A stretch of 64,000 bases of DNA from Streptomyces caelestis (GCF_014205255.1 NZ_JACHNE010000001.1:7626001-7690000); one strand, 5' to 3'. Counted from the first letter of the stretch, positions 31,746 to 41,273 are shown. Numbers and translations are program-made. Notes: generated from the letters alone by a model not told the origin.

Positions 31746-33938
31746 CTACAGCTCCTTGATCCGGATGTCGCGGTACGAGACCACGTCCGTCGTGCCGTGC
31801 ACCTGGAGGCCGATGTAGCCGGAGGCGAACCGCCGTCCGTCCGTGCCCGGGTCGTCCGAGCGGGGCGGGGTGAACTCCTGGCCGCCGGTGTTGTCGAACT
31901 CGTTGATCAGCACACCGTTGCGGTACACCGAGTAGTGCTGGCCGACCACGCGGATCTCGTAGTCGTTCCAGGTGCCCTTCTGGGTCACGCCGGCACCGGC
32001 GAGCCCCACCCGGTCGAAGCCGTAGACCGACCCCGTCTTGTACATGTCGCCGTCGGGCCGGTCGAGCACCTGCACCTCGTGCCCGTACTTGATGGCGACC
32101 CACTCCGGGCGGGGCTCCTCCGGGTGGTCGTGGACCCACGGGAAGCGCACGAAGACGCCCGAGTTGGCGTTGCCGGTGCCGGGAGCGTCGTCACGCCACT
32201 GGAGCTTCAGCGAGAAGTCGCCGTACTTGCGCTGCGGGAACCACAGCATGCCCATGCCCGGTGTGGTGGTGCTGGAGGTGATCGTCCCGTCCGGGTTCAG
32301 CCCGAACGAACCGCCGCCCACCTGCTGCCACTTGGCCAGGGACTCCGCGCTGCCGTCGAAGATGGCCCGGTAGCCCTCGGTCTGCCCCGGCTTGCCGATG
32401 CCGGACTGGCGGGCGGCCTTGCGGATGGCGTTGTACTCGCGCTGGTCGATCACGCTCTCCGTCAGCAGCGCGTCGAGGACGGACGTCACGTGCTTGAGGA
32501 ACAGCGCGTGGGACGTCCATTCCTTCTCGTCCTCGATCAGCTCGCCGATCCGGCAGCGGTTGTCGGTGACGCGGTTGCGTACCCCGGAGTCGACCGTGCC
32601 GACGATCACCGTCAACCGCTCGTCGTACTCAGGGCAGTTCGGCGCCGGGACCTGGCCGGAGACGACCGTGAAGGTCACCGTCAGGGCCGCCGATGTGTTG
32701 CCCGCCTTGTCGGTCGCCCGGTACGCCACGGTGTGCGCGCCCGCCCGGTCGACCACGACCGGAGCCGTGTACGCCAGGTACGGCCCGCCGTCCAGCGAGT
32801 ACTCGATCCTCTCGACGCCCGAGCCGTGCGCGTCGGTCGCCGTGACGGTCACCCGGGCGCTGTTGACGTACGCCCCGTCGGAGTTCCTCGTGCCCTCCAC
32901 GGTCACGCCCGTCACCGGCGGGGTGGTGTCCTGCGGCGGCGCCGCCACGACCGTGAACCGCACGCTCTTCTCGGCCGCCACGTTGCCCGCCTTGTCGGTG
33001 GCGCGGTAGCGGACGGTGTGCGCGCCCGCCTCGTGCACCATCACGGGTGCGGTGTACGGCTGCCAGGCGCCGGAGCCGACCGCGTACTCGATCGTGTTGA
33101 CCCCGGAGCCCGTGTCGGATGCCGAGACCGTGACGGTCGCCATGTCGGTGTACGCCCCGTCGGCGTCGCGCTCCCCGCTCACCGTCGCCGAGGTCTCCGG
33201 CGCGGTGGTGTCGTCCGACTGCGGCGCCACGACCGTGAACTGCACGCTCTTCTCGGCGGAGACGTTGCCCGCCTTGTCGAACGCGCGGTAGCGGACCTCG
33301 TGGGCGCCGACCTGGTCGACGACGACCGGCGCCGTGTACGGCTGCCAGGCGCCCGCGTCGCCGATCGCGTACTCGATCCTCTCGACGCCGGAGCCGCCCT
33401 CGTCGGTGGAGTGGATGGCCACGCTCGCCGAACCGACGTACGCGCCCTGCGTGTTCTGCGTCCCGCTCACGTGCGCCGACGCCTCGGGCGCGGTGGTGTC
33501 CTCGCCGGTGCCCTCGGTCACCACCAGGATGCCCTGCATCTGGCCGTGGCCGGGGATCGTGCAGTGGTAGAAGTACCGGCCGGGGGTGAGCGTGACCTGG
33601 GCGGTGTGCCTGCCGCCCTGGGCGTCGTTCGGATTGGCCAGGATGTTGAGCTGCACATCGTTGTTGAACTCGGGGTCACTGGTCACGAACGTCAGCGTGT
33701 GCGGCATGCCCGTGGTGTTGCCGGTGGCCACGCTGTTCTCGAACACGATCGTCGCGCTGCCCGCGACCGCCGTCTTCGGCGCCGAGAGGTACTTGTCGAT
33801 GTCGTTGCCGGCCGTCCAGGTGAGGACCTGTTCGGCGGCCGGTGCCTCCGCCTGCCCGGCGGCGGGCATCGCCTGCACGCCGAGCATCAGGAGCAGGGCG
33901 GCCAGCAGGGCGGCCCAGATTCTTCGCTGCCGGATCAC
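31746..33938 (-). CDS. Secreted cupredoxin / three Ig-like repeats / DUF1080 fusion
   Basis: This 730-residue exported protein has a signal peptide (residues 1-30), then a cupredoxin-like domain with the copper ligand pattern of a late blue-copper site (YFYHCTIPGHGQMQG near 118). Three tandem OmpL47/Ig-like repeats follow at about 150-415, each with AYVGSA/VERIEYAIG and VRYRAFDKAGN-type signatures. A helical linker comes next, then a DUF1080 (3-keto-glycoside hydrolase-like) domain at about 520-730 with GNANSGVFVRFPW and HGTTDVVSYRDIRIKEL. The GTG start overlaps the upstream stop (GTGA). It probably binds or cleaves oxidised sugars outside the cell. Confidence 0.85.
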   Translation of the reverse strand: MIRQRRIWAALLAALLLMLGVQAMPAAGQAEAPAAEQVLTWTAGNDIDKYLSAPKTAVAGSATIVFENSVATGNTTGMPHTLTFVTSDPEFNNDVQLNILANPNDAQGGRHTAQVTLTPGRYFYHCTIPGHGQMQGILVVTEGTGEDTTAPEASAHVSGTQNTQGAYVGSASVAIHSTDEGGSGVERIEYAIGDAGAWQPYTAPVVVDQVGAHEVRYRAFDKAGNVSAEKSVQFTVVAPQSDDTTAPETSATVSGERDADGAYTDMATVTVSASDTGSGVNTIEYAVGSGAWQPYTAPVMVHEAGAHTVRYRATDKAGNVAAEKSVRFTVVAAPPQDTTPPVTGVTVEGTRNSDGAYVNSARVTVTATDAHGSGVERIEYSLDGGPYLAYTAPVVVDRAGAHTVAYRATDKAGNTSAALTVTFTVVSGQVPAPNCPEYDERLTVIVGTVDSGVRNRVTDNRCRIGELIEDEKEWTSHALFLKHVTSVLDALLTESVIDQREYNAIRKAARQSGIGKPGQTEGYRAIFDGSAESLAKWQQVGGGSFGLNPDGTITSSTTTPGMGMLWFPQRKYGDFSLKLQWRDDAPGTGNANSGVFVRFPWVHDHPEEPRPEWVAIKYGHEVQVLDRPDGDMYKTGSVYGFDRVGLAGAGVTQKGTWNDYEIRVVGQHYSVYRNGVLINEFDNTGGQEFTPPRSDDPGTDGRRFASGYIGLQVHGTTDVVSYRDIRIKEL

Positions 33939-36412
33939 TCGGTCCCCCTCGCCAGCCGACTGGCGGCCGGGGTCGGCCCGCCGCCCTTGTAGGTGACCCG
34001 CCACAGGGCCGACTTGGAGTCCGAGGTGAAGAAGCCGCGGCCGTAGTCGAGGACGTACAGCGCGCCGTCCGGACCGAACTTCCAGTCCATGAGGTTCCTG
34101 ATGCCGTCGTTGCCGACCGGCACGATCTTCTTCAGCGACTCCGAGTGCACCGGCAGACCGCCGTCTCCTTGCGTCTTCGGGTCCATGAGCACCGCGTTGC
34201 GCGGCTGGTCGGCGTCGTAGAAGTCACCGACGAACCACTTGCCGTCCCAGTACGCAGGCCACTTGACGGCACTGTCCGCCGCGACCGTGTCGTACCGGTA
34301 GACCGGCCCGTTCATCGCGGCCTGCCCGCCGCCCTTCAGCCAGGGCAGCCGGTATGTCGCCTCCTCCGGCTTGTACGACGGGACACCGCCGGCGTCCCGC
34401 GGGTAGTCCGGCGCGCCACCCTGCGGCGAGTACCAGATGTTGTTGCCGGTGACCGGCGGCAGGTCGACCAGACCGTCGTTGTTCGGCGACTCGTTCTTCG
34501 GGTGGTCGCAGTCGTACCAGCCGAGCGGCTGGGACGGGTCCGGCAGATTGCGGTCCCGGTAGGGCTGCTTGTTGCCCATGCAGTACGGCCAGCCCCGGTT
34601 GCTCGCCTTCGTGATGGCGGCGAACGTGTCGTACTTGGCCGGACCCCAGGTCGTCGAGGGCGCGCTCGCGTCCGGGCCGACCCAGCCCGCGTAGAGCACG
34701 TCGGTCGACTTGTCGACGAAGATACGGGCGGGGTTCCTGACCCCCATCACATAGATCTCGCCGCGCGTCTTGCCGCCGCCCTCGTCGGTCTCCTTCCCGG
34801 TGAAGAGGTTGCCCTCGGGGAGCGTGTACGTCCCGTCCGGCTCCGGGTGGACGCGCAGGATCTTTCCGTTGAGGTTGTTGGTGTTGCCGGCCGTGCGGCG
34901 CGCGTCCGCGAAGGAGACGCCCTTGTAGGTCGGCTGCGGGTTGTTGCCCGAGTAACCGCCGCTGAAGCCGCTGGAGTTGTTGTCACCGGTGGCGATGTAC
35001 AGGTTGCCCTTGGAGTCCCAGGCCATCCCGCCGCCCGAGTGGCAGCAACTGTGGATCTGCACCGGCCACTTCAGCAGCACTTTCTCGCTGCTCAGGTCCA
35101 GTGTGTTCGTGGCCTGGTCGAGCGTGAAGCGGGAGACGCGCCGCTCGGCCATCCGCGTGTCCCGGTTGATCTGCGAGTGCGGCGTGTAGTGCAGGTAGAC
35201 CCAGCCGTTCTGCTCGAACCCCGGGTCCAGCTCGATCCCGAGCAGCCCCTCCTCGACCTTGACCAGTTCGTCGCCGCCGCCCTTGTTGCCGAAGACGGTC
35301 AGCGCTCCGGCGAGCGTGACCTGCTTGGTCTTCGGGTCGTAGACGTGTATCTCGCCCTTGCCCTTGCCGATGTCGGGGTTGTTCCAGTCGGTGATCACGG
35401 GCTGCGAGGAGTCGGCGCCGCCCCGGCCGATGTAGAACACCCGGCCGTCGGGCGCGGTGACCAGCCCGTGCGGCTCGCCGATCTGGTCGTTCTGCCCCGG
35501 CTGGTTGGGCTTGGTCAGCCGCTCCGCCGCGTAGTTGGCGTTGATGGTCGCCTTGCAGTCGGCCTGCTCCAGCCGGGTCGTCCACATCAGCGCGCCCCGC
35601 AGATGGGCCCGGAAGTCGGTCTCGTCGTACGACGACACCGTGCCGCCCATGCCGGTGTAGAAGGAGCGGCCGCCGTCGTAGTCACGGCACCAACTGACCG
35701 GATGATCCCAACCGTTGGCGCCCGTACCGGGCTGGTAGGTCGACTCCCGGACCCGGGCCACCGTATGGACGTCGCCCGAGGGGTTCTTCACCCAGTTCAG
35801 CCACTTGTCGGGGCGCTTCCACTGCACCGGCACGTCCTTGGTGGCCGGGTGCCGGCGGTCGCCGACCTCGACGGTCGCACGCTGCACGGCCGCGGGGCTC
35901 GACGCGGCCGGGCGGGCGCCCACCAGTCCGGTGAACCAGTCCGAGTACGGCTCCGCGCGCGCCGCGTCATGGACGCCGACGAAACCGCCGCCGGCCTCCA
36001 TGTAGGCCTCCAGGCCCGCCTCCTGCTCCGCGTCGAGGACGTCGCCCCCGCCGGTCAGGAACACGATCGCGTTGAAGCGGCCGAGTTTCGTCTCGTCGGT
36101 GAACACCGAGGCGTCGTCGGTGGCCTGGACCTTGAAACGCCGGTTCGCCGGTCCCGACAGCCCGATGTCCTCGATGGCCTCGATCCCGGCGTTCACCACC
36201 GGCGACTCGTCCCCGGCCGCCGCGGAGCCGTGGAAGATCAGCACCCGTACATTCGCGCCGCCCGGCGGCGACTTGATCGACATCGTTGTCAGCGGGGGTT
36301 CGGGATACGGGCTCGCGTCGGCGGGCCCCGACAGCAGTCCGGCGGTCACGACTCCGGCGGCCACGGAGGCGGCCCGGACACGTCTTCCCTTGCTCAACCC
36401 TCGTAAGTGCAT
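33935..36412 (-). CDS. Secreted ThuA / PQQ-type sugar dehydrogenase fusion
   Basis: This 825-residue exported protein starts with an ATG after GAGGAGG. A signal peptide is followed by a ThuA-like domain (about 50-285; VLIFHGSAAAGDESPV, GGGFVGVHDAA, HPVSWCRDYDGGRSFYTGMG). A soluble-glucose-dehydrogenase-like beta-propeller fills about 300-815 (EPHGLVTAPDGRVFYIGRGG, LLGIELDPGFEQNGWVYLHY, IHSCCHSGGGMAWD). It would oxidise sugars or polyols outside the cell, using PQQ if available. It is coupled to the DUF1080 fusion downstream and divergent from the laccase. Confidence 0.88.
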   Translation of the reverse strand: MHLRGLSKGRRVRAASVAAGVVTAGLLSGPADASPYPEPPLTTMSIKSPPGGANVRVLIFHGSAAAGDESPVVNAGIEAIEDIGLSGPANRRFKVQATDDASVFTDETKLGRFNAIVFLTGGGDVLDAEQEAGLEAYMEAGGGFVGVHDAARAEPYSDWFTGLVGARPAASSPAAVQRATVEVGDRRHPATKDVPVQWKRPDKWLNWVKNPSGDVHTVARVRESTYQPGTGANGWDHPVSWCRDYDGGRSFYTGMGGTVSSYDETDFRAHLRGALMWTTRLEQADCKATINANYAAERLTKPNQPGQNDQIGEPHGLVTAPDGRVFYIGRGGADSSQPVITDWNNPDIGKGKGEIHVYDPKTKQVTLAGALTVFGNKGGGDELVKVEEGLLGIELDPGFEQNGWVYLHYTPHSQINRDTRMAERRVSRFTLDQATNTLDLSSEKVLLKWPVQIHSCCHSGGGMAWDSKGNLYIATGDNNSSGFSGGYSGNNPQPTYKGVSFADARRTAGNTNNLNGKILRVHPEPDGTYTLPEGNLFTGKETDEGGGKTRGEIYVMGVRNPARIFVDKSTDVLYAGWVGPDASAPSTTWGPAKYDTFAAITKASNRGWPYCMGNKQPYRDRNLPDPSQPLGWYDCDHPKNESPNNDGLVDLPPVTGNNIWYSPQGGAPDYPRDAGGVPSYKPEEATYRLPWLKGGGQAAMNGPVYRYDTVAADSAVKWPAYWDGKWFVGDFYDADQPRNAVLMDPKTQGDGGLPVHSESLKKIVPVGNDGIRNLMDWKFGPDGALYVLDYGRGFFTSDSKSALWRVTYKGGGPTPAASRLARGTE

Positions 36413-36601
36413 GGGCACCTCCTCGGTCACAGCAACACCGCCAAGGAAGCTAAACGCCTTTGCATGTCTCGCCAATACCTATGACCGGGATGACCCCAAC
36501 TTTGTCTTGAGTGTGGATAAACAGGAGTGCGGCCGGTACCGTCTCACAGGTTCATCACAGGTACGTCTCCGTAAAGGCCTTACCAGGGTGGGGAGTTCCG
36601 C

Positions 36602-37579
36602 ATGGACAGACGCAGCTTCAACCGGCGGGTCCTGCTGGGGAGCGCGGCCGTCGCGACATCGTTGTCCGTGGCGCCGGAGGCCATCAGCGCGGTCGGACCG
36701 GCGAAGACGGCGCCGGCCGGGGGCGAGGTGAGACGCATCAAGCTGTACGCCGAGAAGCTCGCGGACGGACAGATGGGCTACGGCCTGGAGAAGGGCAAGG
36801 CGACCGTCCCCGGCCCGCTCATCGAACTCAACGAGGGCGACACGCTGCACATCGAGTTCGAGAACACCATGGACGTGGCGGTGAGCCTGCACGTCCACGG
36901 CCTGGACTACGAGATCACCAGCGACGGCACCAAGCTGAACCGCAGCCATGTCGAGCCGGGCGGCACCCGCACCTACACCTGGCGCACCCACGCCCCCGGC
37001 CGCCGCAAGGACGGCACCTGGCGGGCCGGCAGCGCGGGTTACTGGCACTACCACGACCACGTCGTCGGCACGGACCACGGCACGCAGGGGCTCCAGAAGG
37101 GCCTGTACGGCCCGGTCATCGTCCGCCGCAAGGGCGACGTCCTGCCGGACCGCACGCACACGGTCGTCTTCAACGACATGCTCATCAACAACAGACCGCC
37201 GCACTCCGGGCCCGACTTCGAGGCCACGGTGGGGGATCGCGTCGAGTTCGTCGTGATCACGCACGGCGAGTTCTACCACACGTTCCATATGCACGGTCAC
37301 CGCTGGGCGGACAACCGCACCGGCATGCTGACCGGCCCCGACGACCCCAGTCAGGTCATCGACAACAAGATCACGGGCCCGGCCGACTCGTTCGGCTTCC
37401 AGGTCATCGCGGGGGAGGGGGTCGGCGCCGGCGCCTGGATGTACCACTGCCACGTGCAGAGCCACTCCGACATGGGAATGGTGGGGCTGTTCCTGGTGAA
37501 GAAGCCGGACGGGACGATTCCCGGATACGACCCGCACGAGCACGGGGAGGAGCCGCCGGGGGGCCGCCACGAACACTGA
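36602..37579 (+). CDS. Two-domain small laccase, Tat-exported
   Basis: This 325-residue multicopper oxidase has two cupredoxin domains and would act as a trimer, like S. coelicolor SLAC. A twin-arginine signal RRSFNRRVLLGSAAV opens the protein. Copper motifs are HVHGLDY near residue 98, WHYHDHV near 150, HTFHMHGH near 230 and HCHVQSHSDMGM near 287, the last containing the T1 Cys. It oxidises phenols and metals with oxygen reduced to water. It is divergent from the ThuA/PQQ gene and next to a LacI regulator. Confidence 0.92.
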   Translation: MDRRSFNRRVLLGSAAVATSLSVAPEAISAVGPAKTAPAGGEVRRIKLYAEKLADGQMGYGLEKGKATVPGPLIELNEGDTLHIEFENTMDVAVSLHVHGLDYEITSDGTKLNRSHVEPGGTRTYTWRTHAPGRRKDGTWRAGSAGYWHYHDHVVGTDHGTQGLQKGLYGPVIVRRKGDVLPDRTHTVVFNDMLINNRPPHSGPDFEATVGDRVEFVVITHGEFYHTFHMHGHRWADNRTGMLTGPDDPSQVIDNKITGPADSFGFQVIAGEGVGAGAWMYHCHVQSHSDMGMVGLFLVKKPDGTIPGYDPHEHGEEPPGGRHEH

Positions 37580-37614
37580 CGGGCGCGTGGGTCCGGGCGC
37601 TCCCCGGCAAGTCG

Positions 37615-37626
37615 GAGAGCGCTCTC
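37615..37626. promoter_or_regulatory. LacI autoregulatory operator candidate
   Basis: GAGAGCGCTCTC is a perfect 12-bp palindrome 59 bp upstream of the lacI-type gene start, with a central GCGC typical of LacI operators. Confidence 0.5.
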
Positions 37627-37684
37627 ACCACGCTCCGCGACCGGGGCTATCCTGATCCGCAGCCGCAGGTGAGGAGCCCCCGAA

Positions 37685-38722
37685 GTGACCGACACAGCGC
37701 CGCGTCCCACCCTGGAGGCCGTGGCCGCCCGGGCCGGTGTCTCGCGGGCCACCGTCTCGCGTGTGGTCAACGGCGGTGACGGGGTCAGGGACATCCTCGT
37801 CGAGCGGGTCCGCAAGGCGGTGGAGGAGCTCGGGTACGTGCCCAACCAGGCGGCCCGCAGCCTGGTGACCCGGCGGCACGACGCGATCGCGGTCGTCGTC
37901 GCCGAACCGGAGACCCGCGTGTTCGCCGACCCGTTCTTCGCGCTCCAGCTGCGCGGCATCAGCAAGGAACTCACCGCCCACGACAACCAGCTCGTGCTGC
38001 TGCTCACGGAGGGCCGGGACGACCACGCCCGGGTCGGCCGGTACCTCGCCGGCGGACATGTCGACGGCGCCCTCGTCTTCTCCCTGCACCTCGACGACCC
38101 GCTGCCGGAACTCATCCAGCGGGCCGGCGTCCCCACCGTCTTCGGCGGGCGGCCCGGCTGGAGCGGAGACAGGCACGGAGTGGCGTACGTCGACAGCGAC
38201 AACCGCGGCGGCGCCCGCGACGCCGTCCGCCACCTGGTAGGCCTCGGCCGCACCCGGATCGCGCACATCACCGGCGCCCTCGACCAGACGTCCGCCGTGG
38301 ACCGGCTCGACGGCTACCGGGACGTCATGGTGGACGCCGACCGGCGGCTGATCGCCGAGGCCGACTTCACCCCGGCCGGCGGCGAGCGCGCGATGCGCGA
38401 GCTCCTGGACCGCTGCCCGGACGTGGACGCGGTGTTCGCCGCCAACGACCTCACCGCGGCGGGGGCGCTGCGCGTCCTGCGCGAGTCCGGCCGCCGCGTC
38501 CCCGACGACGTCGCCGTGATCGGCTTCGACGACATGCTGCCCGTGGCGGAACAGACCGACCCGCCCCTCACGACGGTCCGCCAGGACATCGAGGAGATGG
38601 GCCGCCTGATGGCCCGCCTGCTGCTGCGGGGGCCCGACCAGGGCACTCGGCGGGAGGGTGTGGGCGGCACGTCCTCCAGTGTGGTCCTGCCGACGACGCT
38701 GGTGCGGCGGGCGTCCGCCTAG
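37685..38722 (+). CDS. LacI-family transcriptional regulator
   Basis: This 345-residue regulator starts at GTG. The LacI headpiece is at residues 8-55 (LEAVAARAGVSRATVSRVVN, then VRKAVEELGYVPNQAARSLV), followed by a periplasmic-binding-like sensor domain (VGRYLAGGHVDGALVF, FAANDLTAAGALRVLRESG). The dyad in front suggests autoregulation. Its neighbours are the small laccase and secreted sugar-oxidation genes, so a carbohydrate effector is likely. The same palindrome was not found upstream of those genes. Confidence 0.88.
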   Translation: MTDTAPRPTLEAVAARAGVSRATVSRVVNGGDGVRDILVERVRKAVEELGYVPNQAARSLVTRRHDAIAVVVAEPETRVFADPFFALQLRGISKELTAHDNQLVLLLTEGRDDHARVGRYLAGGHVDGALVFSLHLDDPLPELIQRAGVPTVFGGRPGWSGDRHGVAYVDSDNRGGARDAVRHLVGLGRTRIAHITGALDQTSAVDRLDGYRDVMVDADRRLIAEADFTPAGGERAMRELLDRCPDVDAVFAANDLTAAGALRVLRESGRRVPDDVAVIGFDDMLPVAEQTDPPLTTVRQDIEEMGRLMARLLLRGPDQGTRREGVGGTSSSVVLPTTLVRRASA

Positions 38723-38816
38723 GTGTGCTGTTCGGAGAGGTTGGTGACGCGGCTGGCTGGGGTGTGGCCGCAAGGTCCCGTCGTCCGCCCGGAGTGCGGG
38801 CCCTGCGGCGTCCGGT

Positions 38817-38866
38817 GCGGCGAGTGGGGGTCCCCCCGCTGCTCGAAGAGCTTGGGGGAGTGTGCC
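38817..38866. repeat. Intergenic short repeat with hairpin
   Basis: GGCGAGTGGGGGTCCCCCC followed by a hairpin of CGCTGCTCGAAGAGCTTG and GGGGGAG. It resembles the elements in pcaF and the PAP2 gene but lacks the GAAGCGA spacer. It lies between the convergent lacI and VOC genes and may also terminate transcription. Confidence 0.65.
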
Positions 38867-38924
38867 GGGCGTCGCAGGGCAGGCGGGACTTCGCGGACAC
38901 GCCCCAAGGGCGGGCGGTGGTGCC

Positions 38925-39709
38925 TCAGCCCGGCTGCGGCACGCTGTGGATCACCGCGAAACGCGCCCCGTACGGGCCCGTGAGCTTGGCGACGCGGCCC
39001 ACGTCCGGCAGGTCCGTGGCCGGCATGCGGACCGTGCCGCCCAGTTCCCGGGCCCGGGCGACGGTGGCGTCCGTGTCGGCGACCTCGAAGTACGGCAGCC
39101 AGTGCGCCTCCTCCTCGGCCGGGGTGTCGGCCAGCGGAACGACGCCGCCGAACATGGCGTCCTCGCCCGCTCCGGCCGGGATGAAGGTGGTGTAGGTGCC
39201 GCCGGGGAAGTCGACACCGAAGGTCTCCAGGCCGAGTACGGAGTGGTAGAAGGCGGCAGCGGCCGGGACGTCCGCCGTGTACAGCTCCAGCCAGCACAGC
39301 GAGCCGGGCTCCAGGACGACGTCCAGGCCCTTGTTGCGGCCCGGCTGCCAGAGGCCGAAGGGCACCCCGGCCTGGTCGGTGAGGATCGCCATGCGGCCCA
39401 GGTCCTGCACGTCCATGGGCTGCATCAGCACCGAGCCCCGCGCCTGCCCGGCAGCCTGGGCCGTGGCGTCCGCGTCCGGGGTCTGGAAGTACACCGTCCA
39501 GGAGGGCGGGCCCTGCTCCGGCGTGCTCTGCATGCCACCGGCGGTGGTCCTGCCGCCCAGCTGGAAGAGGCCGTAGCCCCCGACCTCGGGCCCGCCGGGC
39601 TGGAACTCCCAGCCGAACAGCGCGCCGTAGAAGGAGGCGGCGCCGTCGATGGCGGGGTGCCGAGATCGACCCAGCTCGGAGCGCCGGTGACATAACGGGC
39701 GGTGAGCAT
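38925..39709 (-). pseudogene. VOC-family (glyoxalase-like) gene with a frameshift
   Basis: The gene starts at ATG 39709 after a strong GAGGAGG site and reads MLTARYVTGAPSWVDLGTP. A one-base loss near 39659 shifts the rest into another frame. After the shift, AIDGAASFYGALFGWEFQPG and YGLFQLGGRTTAGG continue as a normal two-domain VOC protein down to VIHSVPQPG. Domain 2 has SLCWLELYTADVPAAAAFYH. If the base is truly missing, translation from the normal start ends early. An internal ATG at 39533 could make only the C-terminal three quarters. A sequencing error is the alternative. Confidence 0.8.
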
Positions 39710-39944
39710 GATCGCCCTCCTCGCGCAGGGGGCCCGTTCGTCTGCTCCGCCGAGTCTCGCACCGCCCCCTGACAACCGCCGCCGCAGCGCCGCCAGGGTG
39801 TGATGCCGGGTTTCCGCGCGCCGCCGCGCGCCGCCGTGCGCCGGCCCGTCCGGCGGGCGACCATCAGGGTGGCCGGAGGCCCGTCAATGCGGTGTTGATC
39901 CCGCGTTGATCGGACGTTTTTCGCCGTCCGGAACGCTTCTGGCC

Positions 39945-40190
39945 ATGCACATCGACACCATGATCTCTCCCGAACTCGCCTGGCAACAGGAGGCGTTGTG
40001 TGCGCAGACCGGGGCGGACTTCTTCTTCCCCGAGCCCGGCAGCTCGGTGCGGGAGGCGAAGCGGATCTGCGGTATGTGTCCGATCCGCGACGCCTGTCTG
40101 GAGTACGCGATGGACAACGACGAGCGCTTCGGCGTCTGGGGCGGCCTGTCGGAGAAGGAGCGGCTGGAGCTGCGGCGTACGTCGCGGTAG
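39945..40190 (+). CDS. WhiB-like iron-sulfur transcription factor
   Basis: This 81-residue Wbl protein has four cluster-binding cysteines at 19, 42, 45 and 51 (ALC, CGMC, DAC) and the G[V/I]WGG turn (GVWGGLSEKER), followed by a basic LELRRTSR tail. The short N-terminus (ISPELAWQQEALCAQTGADF) places it nearest WhiB itself. Wbl proteins act with the principal sigma factor in development, redox or antibiotic response. Which role applies here is not visible. A strong terminator follows. Confidence 0.9.
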   Translation: MHIDTMISPELAWQQEALCAQTGADFFFPEPGSSVREAKRICGMCPIRDACLEYAMDNDERFGVWGGLSEKERLELRRTSR

Positions 40191-40227
40191 CCGTGTGCGC
40201 GCCCGCCGGGGAGCAGGGAGGAAGCGC

Positions 40228-40262
40228 CGAGGCCCCGGCCGCTCGTGGCGGTCGGGGCCTCG
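40228..40262. terminator. Bidirectional terminator between whiB-like and desaturase genes
   Basis: CGAGGCCCCGGCCGC, loop TCGTG, and GCGGTCGGGGCCTCG form a near-perfect 15-bp stem. It lies between two convergent stop codons. There is no U-run, as is common in Streptomyces. Confidence 0.8.
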
Positions 40263-40295
40263 CAGTCGTTGGGGCCGGAGGTGCCGGGTCGGCCG

Positions 40296-41273
40296 TCAGG
40301 CGCCGGCCCGGGCCGCCATGCGGGCCTTGCGCGCGGCCAGCTTCTCGTCGAACTTCGACGCCTCGGCGTCCAGGCCGCCCATGAACAGGCCGAGCTCCTC
40401 CTGCGCCTTGCGGCCCTCGGGGCCCAGGCCGTCGATGTCCAGCACCTTCAGGAAGCGCAGCACGGGCTGGAGCACATCATCGTGGTGGATGCGCATGTTG
40501 TAGACCTCGCCGATCGCCATCTGGGCCGCGGCGCGCTCGAACCCGGGGATGCCGTGGCCGGGCATCCGGAAGTTCACGACCACGTCCCGCACGGCCTGCA
40601 TGGTCATGTCGGGCGCGAGCTCGAACGCCGCCTTGAGGAGGTTGCGGTAGAAGACCATGTGCAGGTTCTCGTCGGTCGCGATGCGGGCCAGCATGCGGTC
40701 ACAGACCGGGTCGCCGGACTGGTGGCCGGTGTTGCGGTGCGAGATGCGGGTGGCCAGCTCCTGGAAGGCGACATAGGCGATCGAGTGCAGCATCGAGTGC
40801 CGGTTGTCCGACTCGAAGCCCTCGCTCATGTGCGACATGCGGAACTGCTCCAGCTTGTCCGGGTCGACCGCGCGCGAGGTGAGCAGGTAGTCCCGCATCA
40901 CGATGCCGTGCCGGCCCTCCTCGGCCGTCCAGCGGTGCACCCAGGTGCCCCAAGCGCCGTCGCGGCCGAAGAGCGAGGCGATCTCGTGGTGGTAACTGGG
41001 CAGGTTGTCCTCGGTCAGCAGGTTGACGACGAGCGCGATGCGGCCGATCTCGGTGACCTTGGACTGCTCCTTGTCCCAGGCCTCGCCGTCCTCGAAGAGG
41101 CCGGGGAAGTTGCGTCCGTCGCTCCACGGTACGTACTCGTGCGGCATCCAGTCCTTGGCGACCTGCAGATGCCGGTTGAGCTCCTTCTCGACCACTTCCT
41201 CCAGTGCGTACAGCAGCTGAGCGTCGGTCCAGGCGCCGGCGGGGCTGCCGAGGTGGGGAGTGGTGATCGTCAT
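40296..41273 (-). CDS. Acyl-ACP desaturase
   Basis: This 325-residue diiron desaturase of the FA_desaturase_2 family has the iron-binding motifs LTEDNLPSYHHE near residue 88, WTAEEGRHGIVMRDY near 118 and ATDENLHMVFYRN near 205. It introduces a double bond into acyl-ACP chains. Expression is probably controlled by the 52-bp dyad 39 bp upstream. Many actinomycetes regulate this gene with a TetR repressor, but no such gene is adjacent here. Confidence 0.9.
   Translation of the reverse strand: MTITTPHLGSPAGAWTDAQLLYALEEVVEKELNRHLQVAKDWMPHEYVPWSDGRNFPGLFEDGEAWDKEQSKVTEIGRIALVVNLLTEDNLPSYHHEIASLFGRDGAWGTWVHRWTAEEGRHGIVMRDYLLTSRAVDPDKLEQFRMSHMSEGFESDNRHSMLHSIAYVAFQELATRISHRNTGHQSGDPVCDRMLARIATDENLHMVFYRNLLKAAFELAPDMTMQAVRDVVVNFRMPGHGIPGFERAAAQMAIGEVYNMRIHHDDVLQPVLRFLKVLDIDGLGPEGRKAQEELGLFMGGLDAEASKFDEKLAARKARMAARAGA

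Noticed and set aside
39945..40190. WblC/WhiB7 identity for the WhiB-like gene, which would link it to the ABC-F promoter
   Set aside because: WhiB7 proteins carry a C-terminal AT-hook (RGRP-type). This protein ends LELRRTSR without one.
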